Positions 18,649 to 28,498 are shown, numbered from the stretch's first letter. The stretch is 64,000 nucleotides of DNA from Chimaeribacter californicus (GCF_002858675.1 NZ_PJZF01000018.1:1-64000); one strand, 5' to 3'. The notes: generated from the letters alone by a model not told the origin. Program-made: numbers and translations.

Positions 18649-19095
18649 TCAGCGCACCAGCCGCATATAGATATGCGGGATGCCGTCTTCGTCATACACC
18701 GCGGAGCTGGGCTGGAACCCCAGCGAGCGGTAAAACGGCTGGAGGTGCGCCTGCGCCGAGAGCATTACGCCCGCCTGCGGCCAGTGGCGCGCGCAGGCGG
18801 CCAGCGCCTGTTCCATCAATGTGATGCCGAGCCGCTGCCCGCGTGCGGCGGGCGCCACGATGACCCGGCCAATCGCCACGTCATCATGTTTCAGCAGCCG
18901 CGCATAGGCGGCCGGTTTCCCCGCCTGCCAGCCGATCAGGTGGCGCGTCTCGCCGCTCAGGTCTTGCCCATCCACGTCCAGATACGCGCACTGTTGTTCC
19001 ACCACAAACACCTCGCAGCGCAACGCCAGCACGGCGTAAAGCTGGGCGGTGGTGAGTTCGCTGTGGTGCAGATCCTGCCACCTTAGGTCCGACAT
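18649..19095 (-). CDS. elaA: GNAT-family N-acetyltransferase ElaA
   Basis: The 148-residue protein matches E. coli ElaA along its length: WQDLHHSELTTAQLYAVLALRCEVFVVEQ at the N-terminus (described here as residues 6-34), the acetyl-CoA site IGRVIVAPAARGQRLGITLM (about 76-95), and YDEDGIPHIYM near the end. ElaA is a cytoplasmic GNAT enzyme whose physiological substrate is not established. The gene stands alone, divergent from the DcrB-like lipoprotein gene and convergent with the LysR gene. Confidence 0.9.
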   Translation of the reverse strand: MSDLRWQDLHHSELTTAQLYAVLALRCEVFVVEQQCAYLDVDGQDLSGETRHLIGWQAGKPAAYARLLKHDDVAIGRVIVAPAARGQRLGITLMEQALAACARHWPQAGVMLSAQAHLQPFYRSLGFQPSSAVYDEDGIPHIYMRLVR

Positions 19096-19311
19096 AATGT
19101 TTCCCCAACTAATAATTCACACTGTTTATATTACAACCGCATCGCCACTCATCGCCGGAGTCTCCGTGCGGGCACGCAACGCCTGCCTTACCGTCTTTCA
19201 ATCATTTAAACAATAACTTAACAATGTAGCCAGAGTGAAATCAGATTGTATTCGCCTCCTGTCATGACCTGTGTATATTTCGCCGGCTACTTTACCTTAG
19301 GAATTTATACC

Positions 19312-19989
19312 ATGACTCCGTTTATGAAATACTCCCTGGTGGCGCTGATGCTGACCGGGTTAACTGCGTGTGATAACGCCGCAGACAAAACCACAACCAC
19401 CCCGGCCAAACCGGCAGAAACCAACACGGCTCCGGCCGCTGACGCGAAAGCTGACGTGAAAACCGCCCCGGCGGCTGATGCGAAAGCCGCACCGGCGACC
19501 AATGCCAAGGCCGCACCGGCAGCCGAAACCCCGGCCCAGGCAGCCCCGTCGTTCGCGATGAAAATCCCGCAAGGTTTCACTGACAAATCCCCGGCAGTGA
19601 ATGAGAAATCCGCGTCCCGTACCCGCATTTTTGTGAATCCTGAAACCCGCCAGATGATCACCGTGGTCACCATAAACGGTGTTGCGCCGGTGAAGGATGA
19701 GCAGGCAAAAGCCTCTCTGGAACAGGCGCTCCCGGATCTGTTGAAAGCCTATGAAAAGCAGTACTCCACCGTGAAGGTGAGCAAAAAAGAGGTGATTACG
19801 CTGGCCGATCACGCCTTCCTCCATCTGGACGCCGCGCTGAAGCAACAGGATAAGCACGCGCTCAACACCACCTTGCTGACCCAGCAGGGCACGCAGGTGA
19901 TCAACGTACAGATGATGACTGTTTCCAACGACAAGCCTGCGCATGACGCGTTGGTTAAACAGATCAGCAGCCAGATTTCTTTCAAATAA
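19312..19989 (+). CDS. DcrB-like lipoprotein with Ala/Pro-rich linker
   Basis: This 225-residue precursor has a lipoprotein signal ending LTGLTAC, so lipidation is expected at the cysteine about residue 20. Residues 25-80 form a low-complexity Ala/Pro/Lys/Asp linker with repeats of the PAADAKA type. The folded part (about 82-225) resembles the DcrB domain (FAMKIPQGFTDKS, MITVVTINGV, final VKQISSQISF). In E. coli DcrB supports certain phages and envelope processes. The ATG at 19312 follows TTAGGA and yields the signal peptide; the frame is open from 19246. A terminator follows. Confidence 0.75.
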   Translation: MTPFMKYSLVALMLTGLTACDNAADKTTTTPAKPAETNTAPAADAKADVKTAPAADAKAAPATNAKAAPAAETPAQAAPSFAMKIPQGFTDKSPAVNEKSASRTRIFVNPETRQMITVVTINGVAPVKDEQAKASLEQALPDLLKAYEKQYSTVKVSKKEVITLADHAFLHLDAALKQQDKHALNTTLLTQQGTQVINVQMMTVSNDKPAHDALVKQISSQISFK

Positions 19990-20007
19990 TCTGCTGCCCG
20001 TGACCCA

Positions 20008-20030
20008 AACCGCCTGCGGGCGGTTTTTTT
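20008..20030 (+). terminator. Terminator of the DcrB-like lipoprotein gene
   Basis: AACCGCC / GGCGGTT with loop TGCG, followed by seven or more T. Confidence 0.9.
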
Positions 20031-20179
20031 ATGCCTGGGTGCCGGCAAGCATTGACCCGGCCAATTGGTAAAATTTTTTGAATATACCGGTCAAATATAT
20101 TAGCTGGCGGGATCGGGGGGAGTGCAGCAGACTGCAGGAAGTCGTAAACGAACGTTATTCAACGAAAAGGACGCAACCC

Positions 20180-20764
20180 ATGTCAGTTATGAAAAAAGTA
20201 TGGCTTCCGGTGATCATGAGCATCGGCCTCTACTCTCAGGTCTCAGCCGCCGCCACCCAGCACTATGCGATGGACCCCGGCCATACCTCCGTGGTGGTCT
20301 CCTGGACCCACTTCGGTTTTTCACACCCGACCGCTGACCTGTCCAACGTCACCGGCAACATCGCGTTTGACGCGCAAAACCTGGCGCAGTCTAAAGTGGA
20401 TGTCAGCATCCCGGTCAGCAGCATCGATACCCATGTCGCCGCCCTGACCAGCGAGTTCAAAGGCGCAGAGTACTTCGACGTCGCGAAATACCCGACGGCC
20501 ACCTTCCACAGCACCAAAGTCACCGCTACCGGCGACAACAAGTATGACGTGGAAGGTAACCTGACCCTGAAAGGCATCACCAAGCCGGTGGTACTGCACG
20601 CCGTGCTGAACAAACAGGGCGAGCACCCGATGGTGAAGAAACAGGCAATCGGTTTTGATGCCACCACCACCATCAAACGTTCTGACTTCAAGGTCGATAA
20701 ATATGTGCCGGCCGTGGGCGATGACGTACAGATCACCATCTCCACCGAAGCCTACGCCAAGTAA
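20180..20764 (+). CDS. YceI-family periplasmic protein
   Basis: YceI proteins are periplasmic lipocalin-like beta-barrels that bind isoprenoid-type lipids; some are induced by high pH or osmotic stress. The 194-residue precursor has a signal peptide ending VSAAA, followed by the family start YAMDPGHTSVVVSWTHFG, then the EYFDVAKYPTATFHST and GNLTLKGITKPV segments. The ATG at 20180 follows AAGGA at eight bases. The frame is open from 20078 but without a signal-like extension. It is monocistronic, with a strong terminator. Confidence 0.92.
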   Translation: MSVMKKVWLPVIMSIGLYSQVSAAATQHYAMDPGHTSVVVSWTHFGFSHPTADLSNVTGNIAFDAQNLAQSKVDVSIPVSSIDTHVAALTSEFKGAEYFDVAKYPTATFHSTKVTATGDNKYDVEGNLTLKGITKPVVLHAVLNKQGEHPMVKKQAIGFDATTTIKRSDFKVDKYVPAVGDDVQITISTEAYAK

Positions 20765-20781
20765 GTTCGTTGCCATACATC

Positions 20782-20811
20782 AGGCCTGTCTGCGGACAGG
20801 CCTTTTTTTTT
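20782..20811 (+). terminator. Terminator of the yceI-family gene
   Basis: Nine-pair stem AGGCCTGTC / GACAGGCCT with loop TGCG, followed by nine T. Confidence 0.93.
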
Positions 20812-20836
20812 GCACTTTTTTGCAGATGAAGCCGGG

Positions 20837-21625
20837 TCAGATCGGCGCGTAGTCCCCGTAGCCGTCCGGCCATGGGGTCAGCAGGTCAAACCCGGTTTCG
20901 GTCACGGCCACGGTGTGCTCCCACTGCGCGGACAGCGAACGGTCACGCGTGACCACCGTCCAGCCATCGGCCAGGGTGCTGGTCGGCGCTTTCCCGGCGT
21001 TGATCATCGGTTCGATGGTAAAGATCATCCCGGCTTTCAGCGGCATCCCCTCGCCTGCGCGGCCATAATGCAGCACCTGCGGATCGGTGTGGTATTCGGT
21101 GCCGACCCCATGCCCGCAATACTCGCGCACCACCGAGAAGCCCTTCTCATGCGCCACACTCTGGATGGCATAGCCGATGTCACCCAGGGTCGCGCCCGGT
21201 TTGACCACGCGGATGCCCGCCACCATGGCGTTATAGGTGGTCTCCACCAGCAATCTGGCGCGGATCGACGGCTCCCCGACGAAATACATGCGGCTGGTGT
21301 CGCCGTACCAGCCATCTTTGATCAGCGCCACGTCGATGTTGACGATATCGCCCTCTTTCAGCGCCCGCTTATCAGTCGGAATGCCGTGGCACACCACATG
21401 GTTGACCGAGGTGCAGATGGTTTTTGGGTAGCCGTGGTAGCCGATGTTGGCCGGGGTGCAGTGGAGCTTGTCCACGATATAGCGGTAGCAGATGGCATCC
21501 AGCTCGTCAGTGGTCACGCCCGGTTTAACATACTCGCCGATCATCGCCAGCACTTCCGCCGCCAGATGGCCGGCAGTGCGCGCCTGTTCAATATCCGCAG
21601 CGGAGTGCAGCATAATGTTGTTCAT
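20837..21625 (-). CDS. Type I methionine aminopeptidase, second copy
   Basis: Methionine aminopeptidases remove the initiator methionine using two metal ions. The 262-residue protein has the pita-bread fold motifs: YHGYPKTICTSVNHVVCHGIP (about residues 63-83), the metal ligands in NIDVALIKDGWYGDTSR, His in CGHGVGTEYHTDP, Glu in FTIEPMI and the final Glu in AQWEHTVAV. It is not beside rpsB, the usual place of the housekeeping map gene, and it is coupled by a 4-base overlap to an upstream ParD-like antitoxin gene. It is therefore probably a paralogue. The zinc-ribbon extension of longer enzymes is absent. Confidence 0.9.
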   Translation of the reverse strand: MNNIMLHSAADIEQARTAGHLAAEVLAMIGEYVKPGVTTDELDAICYRYIVDKLHCTPANIGYHGYPKTICTSVNHVVCHGIPTDKRALKEGDIVNIDVALIKDGWYGDTSRMYFVGEPSIRARLLVETTYNAMVAGIRVVKPGATLGDIGYAIQSVAHEKGFSVVREYCGHGVGTEYHTDPQVLHYGRAGEGMPLKAGMIFTIEPMINAGKAPTSTLADGWTVVTRDRSLSAQWEHTVAVTETGFDLLTPWPDGYGDYAPI

Positions 21626-21834
21626 GAATGCTCCTTGGTGGTCAGTGTTCCGTTGGCCTGGTCAGGCGCGTGCAAAAGGGTGATGATCTCGCTGTAGGTC
21701 AGGCCGGGGTTGCGCTCCGCCAGCCGGCCGATGCGCAGCCAGTATTCCGCCTGCGCGTTGATCGAGCGGCAGTAGATGTCGCTGGCGGCGCGCAGTTCGT
21801 CATGCATAAGGTCAGAGATTTTGATAATGCCCAT
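21622..21834 (-). CDS. ParD-like antitoxin-family protein
   Basis: The 70-residue protein resembles the ParD-like antitoxin family: IIKISDLMHDELRAASDIY, RSINAQAEYWLRIGRLAE and NPGLTYSEIITLL form a short strand followed by helices, as in ribbon-helix-helix regulators. The ATG at 21834 is preferred since AGGTG sits six bases upstream; a GTG at 21843 adds three residues. Its stop overlaps the start of the aminopeptidase gene (ATGA). No ParE-type toxin is present, so the partner, if any, would be the aminopeptidase. A palindrome upstream could be its own operator. Confidence 0.75.
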   Translation of the reverse strand: MGIIKISDLMHDELRAASDIYCRSINAQAEYWLRIGRLAERNPGLTYSEIITLLHAPDQANGTLTTKEHS

Positions 21835-21854
21835 ACCGTTCACCTGCTATAAAA

Positions 21855-21871
21855 CATATACGAAGTATATA
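21855..21871. promoter_or_regulatory. Candidate ParD-like operator
   Basis: ATATAC-GAA-GTATAT is an inverted repeat directly upstream of the ParD-like gene, followed by a related ACGTATA element at 21877-21883. Antitoxins of this class commonly bind such sites to repress their own operon. Confidence 0.45.
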
Positions 21872-21894
21872 TGAAACGTATAGCAGCAGGCGAT

Positions 21895-21921
21895 AAAAAA
21901 AGCTGCCCGGGGGCAGCTTTT
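21895..21921 (-). terminator. Terminator of the betIBA operon
   Basis: AAAAGCTGCCC / GGGCAGCTTTT stem with a two-base loop. On the minus strand it is followed by further T residues. Confidence 0.9.
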
Positions 21922-21941
21922 GTACGGCAACAGCATCAGAA

Positions 21942-23627
21942 TCAGGCGGTTTTCTTCAGCGGCTCAGTGCGTACCGGGGCATCACCGGCCACATAGTAGC
22001 CGGCGGTGCTGCGCGGCAGCGGCTGGCGGCCGCGAATGGCGTCGGCCATCTTCTCGGCGATCATGATGGTGGTGGCGTTCAGGTTACCGGTGATGATCTG
22101 CGGCATGATGGACGCATCCACCACCCGCAGGCCGTTCATGCCGTGTACCCGGCCTTCGCCGTCTACCACCGCCATCTCGTCATTGCCCATCTTGCAGGAG
22201 CCGCACGGGTGGAAGGCGGTTTCAGCATGTTCACGGATAAAGGCATCCAGCTCTTCATCGCTCTGCACATGCGCGCCGGGGCTGATTTCGCGCCCACGGT
22301 ACGGGTCGAGCGCCGGTTGCGCCATGATCTCACGGGTAATGCGGATCGCGTCGCGGAACTCGTGCCAGTCCTGCTCGCTGGACATGTAGTTGAACAGGAT
22401 GCTCGGGTGCTGGCGCGGATCTTTGGATTTCACCTGCACGCGGCCGCGGCTCGGCGATCGCATGGAGCCGACGTGTGCCTGGAAACCGTGCTCTTTCACC
22501 GCGTTACTGCCGTTGTAGTTAATCGCCACCGGCAGGAAGTGGTACTGGATGTTCGGCCATTCGAACTCCTCGCGGCTGCGGATAAAGCCGCCCGCCTCGA
22601 ACTGGTTGCTGGCGCCGACGCCGGTGCCTTTAAACAGCCACTCCGCGCCGATCTTCGGCTGGTTGTGCATCTGCAACGCCGGGTAGAGCGACACCGGCTG
22701 GGTGCAGCTGTACTGGAGGTACATCTCCAGGTGATCCTGCAAATTCTCACCCACGCCCGGCAGGTCATGCACCACCGGGATGTCGAGGCTGTTCAGCAGC
22801 GCGGCCGGGCCGACGCCGGAACGTTGCAGGATCTGCGGCGAGGCGATCGCCCCGCTGCACAGCAGCACTTCGCGGCTGGCGCGCGCGGTTTTCGCGTTGT
22901 ACTCATCCTGGTGGAAATAGCTGACGCCCACCGCGCGCTTGCCGTCGAACAGGATGCGGTCGGTGGTGGCGTGGGTCAGGATGGTCAGGTTGCTGCGCGA
23001 TTTCGCCTGATCGAGGTAACCGCGCGCGGTGCTGGCGCGGCGGCCGTTCGGCGTCACGGTGCGATCCATCGGCCCGAACCCTTCCTGCTGGTAGCCGTTC
23101 AGGTCGTCGGTGCGCGGGTAACCGGCCTGCACACCGGCTTCCACCATCGCGTGGAACAGCGGGTTGTTGCCGGTTTTCGGCGTGGCCACGCTGACCGGGC
23201 CGTCGCCGCCGTGGTAGTCATTGGGGCCGATGTCACGGGTTTCCGCTTTGCGGAAGTACGGCAGGCAGTCGAGGTAGCTCCAGTTCGAAAGCCCCGGCGC
23301 TTTCGCCCAGTTGTCGAAATCCATCGCGTTGCCGCGGATGTAACACATGCCGTTGATCAAAGACGAGCCGCCCAGCCCTTTGCCGCGCCCGCACTCCATG
23401 CGGCGGTTGTTCATGTGCGGCTCCGGGTCGGTTTCATAGGCCCAGTTATAGCGTTTGCCCTGTAATGGGAAGGCCAGCGCAGCGGGCATCTGGGTGCGGA
23501 AATCGAGGCGGTGATCCGGGCCACCGGCTTCCAGCAGCAGTACGGTGACACCCGGGTCTTCGGTCAGGCGGGTAGCCAGGACGTTACCTGCGGAACCGGC
23601 CCCGATGATGATGTAATCGTATTCCAT
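21942..23627 (-). CDS. betA: Choline dehydrogenase BetA
   Basis: BetA is a membrane-associated, FAD-dependent GMC oxidoreductase that oxidises choline to betaine aldehyde. The 561-residue protein begins with the dinucleotide-binding motif [17 protein letters not shown]. It has the GMC signature [15 protein letters not shown] (about 83-97) and ends with the region [14 protein letters not shown], which holds the catalytic histidine, and the final [12 protein letters not shown] helix. The ATG at 23627 follows GAGGAG and matches BetA starts; the frame is open to 23849. It is the last gene of betI-betB-betA, 136 bases after betB, and is followed by a terminator. Confidence 0.96.
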   Translation of the reverse strand: MEYDYIIIGAGSAGNVLATRLTEDPGVTVLLLEAGGPDHRLDFRTQMPAALAFPLQGKRYNWAYETDPEPHMNNRRMECGRGKGLGGSSLINGMCYIRGNAMDFDNWAKAPGLSNWSYLDCLPYFRKAETRDIGPNDYHGGDGPVSVATPKTGNNPLFHAMVEAGVQAGYPRTDDLNGYQQEGFGPMDRTVTPNGRRASTARGYLDQAKSRSNLTILTHATTDRILFDGKRAVGVSYFHQDEYNAKTARASREVLLCSGAIASPQILQRSGVGPAALLNSLDIPVVHDLPGVGENLQDHLEMYLQYSCTQPVSLYPALQMHNQPKIGAEWLFKGTGVGASNQFEAGGFIRSREEFEWPNIQYHFLPVAINYNGSNAVKEHGFQAHVGSMRSPSRGRVQVKSKDPRQHPSILFNYMSSEQDWHEFRDAIRITREIMAQPALDPYRGREISPGAHVQSDEELDAFIREHAETAFHPCGSCKMGNDEMAVVDGEGRVHGMNGLRVVDASIMPQIITGNLNATTIMIAEKMADAIRGRQPLPRSTAGYYVAGDAPVRTEPLKKTA

Positions 23628-23763
23628 TGAATGTCTCCTCAATGTTATTGCTGTGGGTCGGGGCATCGGGCCGCCGGAAGGCGGCGGCCGGCGGGGAAAA
23701 ATCGTCCCCGCATAATCAGCGGCAAGCCTGGGCCTGCTGCCCCTGACAAGATGTCGTGAACGG

Positions 23764-25236
23764 TCAGAACACCGAGCTGAATTCGCCCAGTTCCACTTCG
23801 ACCGATTTGATCTGCGTGTAGTGTTCCAGCGTGCCGAGGCCGTTCTCACGGCCGACGCCGGAGTGCTTGTAGCCGCCGACCGGCATCTCCGCCGGGGATT
23901 CGCCCCAGGTGTTGATCCAGCAGATACCGGCTTCCAGCTGGTGGATGACGCGGTGCGCGCGGGTCAGGTCGCGGGTTACCAGCCCGGCCGCCAGGCCGAA
24001 GGTGGTGTTGTTGGCGCGGGCGATGACTTCCTCTTCCGTCTGGTAGGTGAGGATGCTCATCACCGGCCCGAAGATCTCTTCCTGCACAATCTCCATGTCG
24101 TCGGTGCAGTCGCTGAACACCGTCGGGGCGACCCAGGCGCCCTGCGCCAGCACGCCGTCAGTGAGGCGTTCACCACCGGCCAGCAGCCGCGCGCCCGATT
24201 TTTTGCCGTTTTCGATAAAGCGCAGCACATTTTCCATGTGGGCGAAGCTCACCAGCGGGCCGAAGTTGACGTCCGGCTGGGTCGGCTGGCCGATGCGGAT
24301 GCGCTGCACACGCGCCAGGATTTTCTCCTCAAACGCGGCTTTCAGGCTTTCCGGCACAAAGACGCGGGTGCCGTTGGTGCAGACCTGGCCTGAGCTGTAG
24401 AAGTTGGCCATCATGGCGATGTCCGCCGCGCGGTCGAGGTCGGCGTCGTCAAACACGATCAGCGGTGACTTGCCGCCCAGCTCCATGGTCACCTCTTTCA
24501 GGGTGGAACCGGCCGCGTTTGCCATCACTTTCTTGCCGCTCACCACGCCGCCGGTAAAGGAGACTTTGGCGATGCCGGGGTGTTCCGTCAGCGCCTGGCC
24601 GACCTGGCGGCCGCTGCCCGGCAGCACGTTGAACACGCCGTCCGGCACGCCCGCCTCGGTGTAGATCTCCGCCAGTTTCAGCGCCGTCAGCGAGGTGACT
24701 TCACTCGGCTTGAAGATCATCGCATTACCGACGGCCAGCGCCGGGGCGGATTTCCACAGCGCGATCTGGATCGGGTAATTCCAGGCACCGATACCGGCCA
24801 CCACTCCCAGCGGTTCGCGGCGGGTATAGACGAAGGCGCTGTCACGCAGCGGGATCTGCTGCCCCTCGATGGCCGGGATAAGCCCGGCGTAGTACTCCAG
24901 CACGTCCGCGCCGGTCACGATGTCCACCGTGGTGGTTTCTGACAGCGGTTTGCCGGTGTCGGCGGTTTCAATCGCCGCCAGTTCGTCGTTGCGCTCACGC
25001 AGGATATCCACGGCGCGGCGCAGAATGCGCGAACGCTGCATGGCGGTCATTGCCGCCCACACTTTCTGCCCTTTGGCGGCGGCCGCGACGGCGCGATCCA
25101 CGTCGGCGGCGGTGGCGGCCTGAACCTGAGCGATCACCTCGCCATTGGCCGGGTTGACGGCATCAAAGGTCTCGCCGTCGGCACAATCGGTATAGGTGCC
25201 GTTGATATAGAGTTTTTGCAAGCCATAGCGGGACAT
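23764..25236 (-). CDS. betB: Betaine aldehyde dehydrogenase BetB
   Basis: BetB oxidises betaine aldehyde to the osmoprotectant glycine betaine using NAD(P)+. The 490-residue length equals that of E. coli BetB. Visible landmarks are the cofactor site [20 protein letters not shown], the catalytic glutamate in [12 protein letters not shown], the catalytic cysteine in [13 protein letters not shown], and [11 protein letters not shown]. It lies 47 bases downstream of betI and upstream of betA on the same strand. Confidence 0.97.
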   Translation of the reverse strand: MSRYGLQKLYINGTYTDCADGETFDAVNPANGEVIAQVQAATAADVDRAVAAAAKGQKVWAAMTAMQRSRILRRAVDILRERNDELAAIETADTGKPLSETTTVDIVTGADVLEYYAGLIPAIEGQQIPLRDSAFVYTRREPLGVVAGIGAWNYPIQIALWKSAPALAVGNAMIFKPSEVTSLTALKLAEIYTEAGVPDGVFNVLPGSGRQVGQALTEHPGIAKVSFTGGVVSGKKVMANAAGSTLKEVTMELGGKSPLIVFDDADLDRAADIAMMANFYSSGQVCTNGTRVFVPESLKAAFEEKILARVQRIRIGQPTQPDVNFGPLVSFAHMENVLRFIENGKKSGARLLAGGERLTDGVLAQGAWVAPTVFSDCTDDMEIVQEEIFGPVMSILTYQTEEEVIARANNTTFGLAAGLVTRDLTRAHRVIHQLEAGICWINTWGESPAEMPVGGYKHSGVGRENGLGTLEHYTQIKSVEVELGEFSSVF

Positions 25237-25283
25237 TCTTCTCTCCTATCTGTTGCTCTGTGTGGTGCCGGTTACGCGTGCCG

Positions 25284-25880
25284 TCAGTCGCGGGCCGGGG
25301 CGCTCAGCAGCTGGTCGATATAATCAAACGTGATCTCCAGCGCTTCCCGGCGGTCAAAGCTGTCGCCGCTCAGGGCGCTGCGCAACCAGAGGCCATCGAT
25401 CATGCCTGCCAGCCCGTTGGCGGCACGGCGCGCCTGCGCTTTCGGCAGGCTGCGGCGGAACTCGGCAGATAAATTGGAAAACAGCCGGCGGCTGTTAACC
25501 CGTTGTAAACGTTTCAATTGCGGGCTGTGCATACTGCTGACCCAGAAAGCCAGCCAGGTTTTCATCGCTGCGCTGTTGGTCTGGCTTTCGTCAAAATTCC
25601 CTTCCGCAATCGCCCGCAGGCGGAGCCGGGCATCCTGCCCCTGCAACGGCCGCAGCCGCTGGCGCACCGCCTCCCCGAGGTGGCTTATCAGGTAGCGCAT
25701 GGTGGCTTCCAGCAGCCCGTTCTTGTCACGGAAGTAGTGGCTGATAATGCCGTTCGATACCCCGGCACGCCGGGCAATCTGCGAAATGGATGCCTCATGC
25801 ATCCCCACCTCATTCACCGCGGCCAGCGTGGCCTCGATCAATTGCTGCCGCCTGATCGGCTGCATTCCTACCTTCGGCAT
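25284..25880 (-). CDS. betI: Choline-responsive TetR-type repressor BetI
   Basis: BetI represses the bet genes in the absence of choline. The 198-residue protein starts [18 protein letters not shown] as BetI proteins do. It has a TetR helix-turn-helix at about 30-52 ([19 protein letters not shown]) and ends with the choline-binding C-terminal domain ([18 protein letters not shown]). The ATG at 25880 is chosen over an open extension to 25991, since it restores the family start. It heads the betIBA operon and is divergent from betT, with a perfect palindromic operator between them. Confidence 0.95.
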   Translation of the reverse strand: MPKVGMQPIRRQQLIEATLAAVNEVGMHEASISQIARRAGVSNGIISHYFRDKNGLLEATMRYLISHLGEAVRQRLRPLQGQDARLRLRAIAEGNFDESQTNSAAMKTWLAFWVSSMHSPQLKRLQRVNSRRLFSNLSAEFRRSLPKAQARRAANGLAGMIDGLWLRSALSGDSFDRREALEITFDYIDQLLSAPARD

Positions 25881-25978
25881 GGTTCCCTCTCCGGGTAAAA
25901 AGCCAGAACGACTCGCGTCAGAACCGGGCAATGCATCCGGCTGCGGCGCGCTGTTGGCCCCTATTAAACTTTTTTTTG

Positions 25979-25992
25979 ATTGAACGTTCAAT
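25979..25992. promoter_or_regulatory. BetI operator palindrome
   Basis: ATTGAACGTTCAAT is a perfect 14-base palindrome in the betI/betT intergenic region, of the kind bound by BetI. The rest of the 365-base intergenic region (25881-26245) contains AT-rich promoter-like sequence and no gene. Confidence 0.75.
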
Positions 25993-26245
25993 TAAAAATG
26001 CATATATTTTATTACCGCAACGTTATGGGATTGTGTAAATTAAGGATAGAAATCGTTGATTTGCGGCATATTTTTTGACCTGGCGCAAACATTTAGCTTT
26101 TTGATCTGACAGGTTGCAACGGCAAGCGGTCTCAGCGGATGCCCTGTAACAGGCGTTTTTTCAGGCAGTCAATTCGCCCTTTGATATGCGCTAAGCGCGC
26201 TTCTGTTGCCCCTCAGATCCCGTTTGAAACCACCATGGGGAAAGC

Positions 26246-28276
26246 ATGAGTACACCCGAAGACGTTAAACCGCAGGCCGACCGGTTAAACCCTGTCGTGT
26301 TCTTCACGTCAGCCGGCCTGATCCTGGCCTTCTCGCTGATGACCATTTTCTTTACCAATGAGTCCGGCCGCTGGATCACCGCCACCCTGAACTGGGTATC
26401 GGCCACCTTCGGCTGGTACTACCTGCTGGCGGCCACCCTCTACATCGTGTTTGTGATCTTTATCGCCGGTTCGCGGTACGGTGACATCAAGCTCGGGCCG
26501 GAGCAGTCCAAACCGGAATTCAGCATGATGAGCTGGGCGGCAATGCTGTTTGCCGCCGGGATCGGCATCGACCTGATGTTCTTCTCCGTGGCGGAGCCGG
26601 TGACGCAATACATGATGCCGCCGGAAGGCCAGGGGCAGACGCTGGAAGCGGCACGGCAGGCGATGGTCTGGACGCTGTTCCACTACGGCCTGACCGGCTG
26701 GTCGATGTATGCGCTGATGGGCATCGCGCTGGCCTACTTCAGCTACCGCTATAACCTGCCGCTGACCATCCGTTCCGCGCTCTACCCGATTTTCGGCAAG
26801 CGCATCAACGGCCCGATCGGCCACACGGTGGACATCGCGGCGGTGGTCGGCACCATTTTCGGCATCGCCACCACGCTGGGGATTGGCGTGGTGCAGCTCA
26901 ACTACGGGCTGAAAGTGCTGTTCCATATCCCGGAAAACCTCACGGTGCAGGCGGCGCTGATTCTGCTGTCGGTGATCATGGCCACGGTCTCCGTGACCTC
27001 CGGCGTGAACAAGGGCATCCGCTTCCTGTCGGAGCTGAACGTGCTGCTGGCGCTGGGGCTGATTCTGTTCCTGCTGTTTGCCGGTGACACCGAGTTCCTG
27101 CTGAATGCGCTGGTGCTGAACGTCGGCGACTACATCAACCGCTTTATGGGCATGACGCTCAACAGCTTCGCCTTCGACCGTCCGACGCAGTGGATGAACA
27201 GCTGGACGCTGTTCTTCTGGGCCTGGTGGGTGGCGTGGTCGCCGTTTGTCGGGCTGTTCCTGGCGCGGATTTCACGCGGGCGCACCATCCGCCAGTTTGT
27301 GTGCGGCACGCTGATCATCCCGTTTGTGTTTACCCTGCTGTGGCTCTCGATTTTCGGCAACAGCGCGCTTTACCAGATTTTGCACGGCAACCTGGCCTTC
27401 GCCCATGAGGTGATGGAATACCCGGAGCGCGGCTTCTACAGCCTGCTGGCGCAGTACCCGGCGTTCCGCCTGAGCGCCTCGGTGGCGACCATCACCGGCC
27501 TGCTGTTCTACGTGACCTCAGCGGATTCCGGCTCGCTGGTGCTCGGCAACTTCACCTCACGGCTGGCGGACATCAACAACGACGCACCGAACTGGCTGCG
27601 GGTGTTCTGGTCGGTGGCGATTGGTCTGCTGACGCTGGGCATGTTGCTGACCGGCGGGGTCTCGGCGTTGCAGAACACCACGGTGATCATGGGCCTGCCG
27701 TTTAGTTTCGTGATCTTCTTTGTGATGGCCGGGCTGTATAAATCACTGAAAGTCGAGGATTACCGCAAAGCGAGTGCGTTGCAGAACGCCCCGGCCCCGG
27801 TGTCGCGCGATGGCGTGCTGAACTGGAAACAGCGGCTGACGCGGGTGATGAACCACCCGGGTGCGACCTATACCCAGAAGATGCTGGACAACGTCTGCCG
27901 ACCGGCGATGGAAGAAGTGGCACGCGAACTGGCGGTGCGCGGCGCGAAAGTGGAATTCAGCGAGCTGCCGCCGCAGGGCGAGGAGCGCCTGAGTCACCTG
28001 GAGCTGCTGGTACGCCTGGGCGAGGAGCAGAACTTCGTCTACCAGATCTGGCCGCAACGCTACTCGGTGCCGGCGTTTACCTACCGCGCCCGCGCCGGCA
28101 AGTCACACTACTACCGGCTGGAGACCTACCTGCTGGAAGGCACCCAGGGCAATGACCTGATGGACTACAGCAAAGAGCAGATCATCAACGACATCCTCGA
28201 CCAGTACGAGCGTCACCTGCACTTCCTGCACCTCCACCGCGAGGCCCCCGGGGCGGTGCTCACCTTCCCGACCTGA
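26246..28276 (+). CDS. betT: High-affinity choline transporter BetT (BCCT family)
   Basis: BetT imports choline with protons for conversion to glycine betaine. The 676-residue inner-membrane protein has 12 helices with the BCCT tryptophan-rich motif in helix 8 (WTLFFWAWWVAWSPFVG), the GIGIDLMFFSVAEPVTQYM segment, and a long cytoplasmic C-terminal tail (about 510-676) characteristic of BetT and involved in osmotic activation. It is transcribed divergently from betIBA and presumably controlled by the same operator. A terminator follows. Confidence 0.95.
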   Translation: MSTPEDVKPQADRLNPVVFFTSAGLILAFSLMTIFFTNESGRWITATLNWVSATFGWYYLLAATLYIVFVIFIAGSRYGDIKLGPEQSKPEFSMMSWAAMLFAAGIGIDLMFFSVAEPVTQYMMPPEGQGQTLEAARQAMVWTLFHYGLTGWSMYALMGIALAYFSYRYNLPLTIRSALYPIFGKRINGPIGHTVDIAAVVGTIFGIATTLGIGVVQLNYGLKVLFHIPENLTVQAALILLSVIMATVSVTSGVNKGIRFLSELNVLLALGLILFLLFAGDTEFLLNALVLNVGDYINRFMGMTLNSFAFDRPTQWMNSWTLFFWAWWVAWSPFVGLFLARISRGRTIRQFVCGTLIIPFVFTLLWLSIFGNSALYQILHGNLAFAHEVMEYPERGFYSLLAQYPAFRLSASVATITGLLFYVTSADSGSLVLGNFTSRLADINNDAPNWLRVFWSVAIGLLTLGMLLTGGVSALQNTTVIMGLPFSFVIFFVMAGLYKSLKVEDYRKASALQNAPAPVSRDGVLNWKQRLTRVMNHPGATYTQKMLDNVCRPAMEEVARELAVRGAKVEFSELPPQGEERLSHLELLVRLGEEQNFVYQIWPQRYSVPAFTYRARAGKSHYYRLETYLLEGTQGNDLMDYSKEQIINDILDQYERHLHFLHLHREAPGAVLTFPT

Positions 28277-28280
28277 CAGC

Positions 28281-28306
28281 AAAAACCGGCGCAAGCCGGT
28301 TTTTTT
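28281..28306. terminator. Terminator of betT
   Basis: AAAACCGGC / GCCGGTTTT stem with loop GCAA, six T on the right and an A run on the left. Confidence 0.92.
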
Positions 28307-28354
28307 ATGTCTCACACGGCTTTCTGAGGTTTGGTAAGTCACGCGCTGGCAACA

Positions 28355-28376
28355 TATTTTTGTATATACAAAAATA
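28355..28376. promoter_or_regulatory. 22-base perfect palindrome, candidate antitoxin operator 1
   Basis: Both halves are exact complements, centred on TGTATATACA (28361-28370) with flanking T5/A5 tracts. It lies upstream of the toxin-antitoxin-like pair. The same ten-base core recurs at 28447-28456. Confidence 0.65.
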
Positions 28377-28446
28377 GATGGTGCTTAAAAAATTAATTAA
28401 TAGTTGAGTTTTATCATCAAAATAGCAGATTGATGAATAGCCGATA

Positions 28447-28456
28447 TGTATATACA
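28447..28456. promoter_or_regulatory. Second copy of TGTATATACA, candidate antitoxin operator 2
   Basis: This is an exact repeat of the core of the palindrome at 28355-28376, 86 bases further on and about 43 bases before the first gene of the pair, where it could overlap the promoter. Confidence 0.6.
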
Positions 28457-28498
28457 ATAAAAAGAGTAAGGACATAGGCAAGGAGGCGTCAGTCACTT

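Noticed and set aside
22143-23465. A 440-codon open frame antisense to betA
   Set aside because: It is opposite a highly conserved gene, has no recognisable domains and an Arg/His/Val-rich shadow composition.
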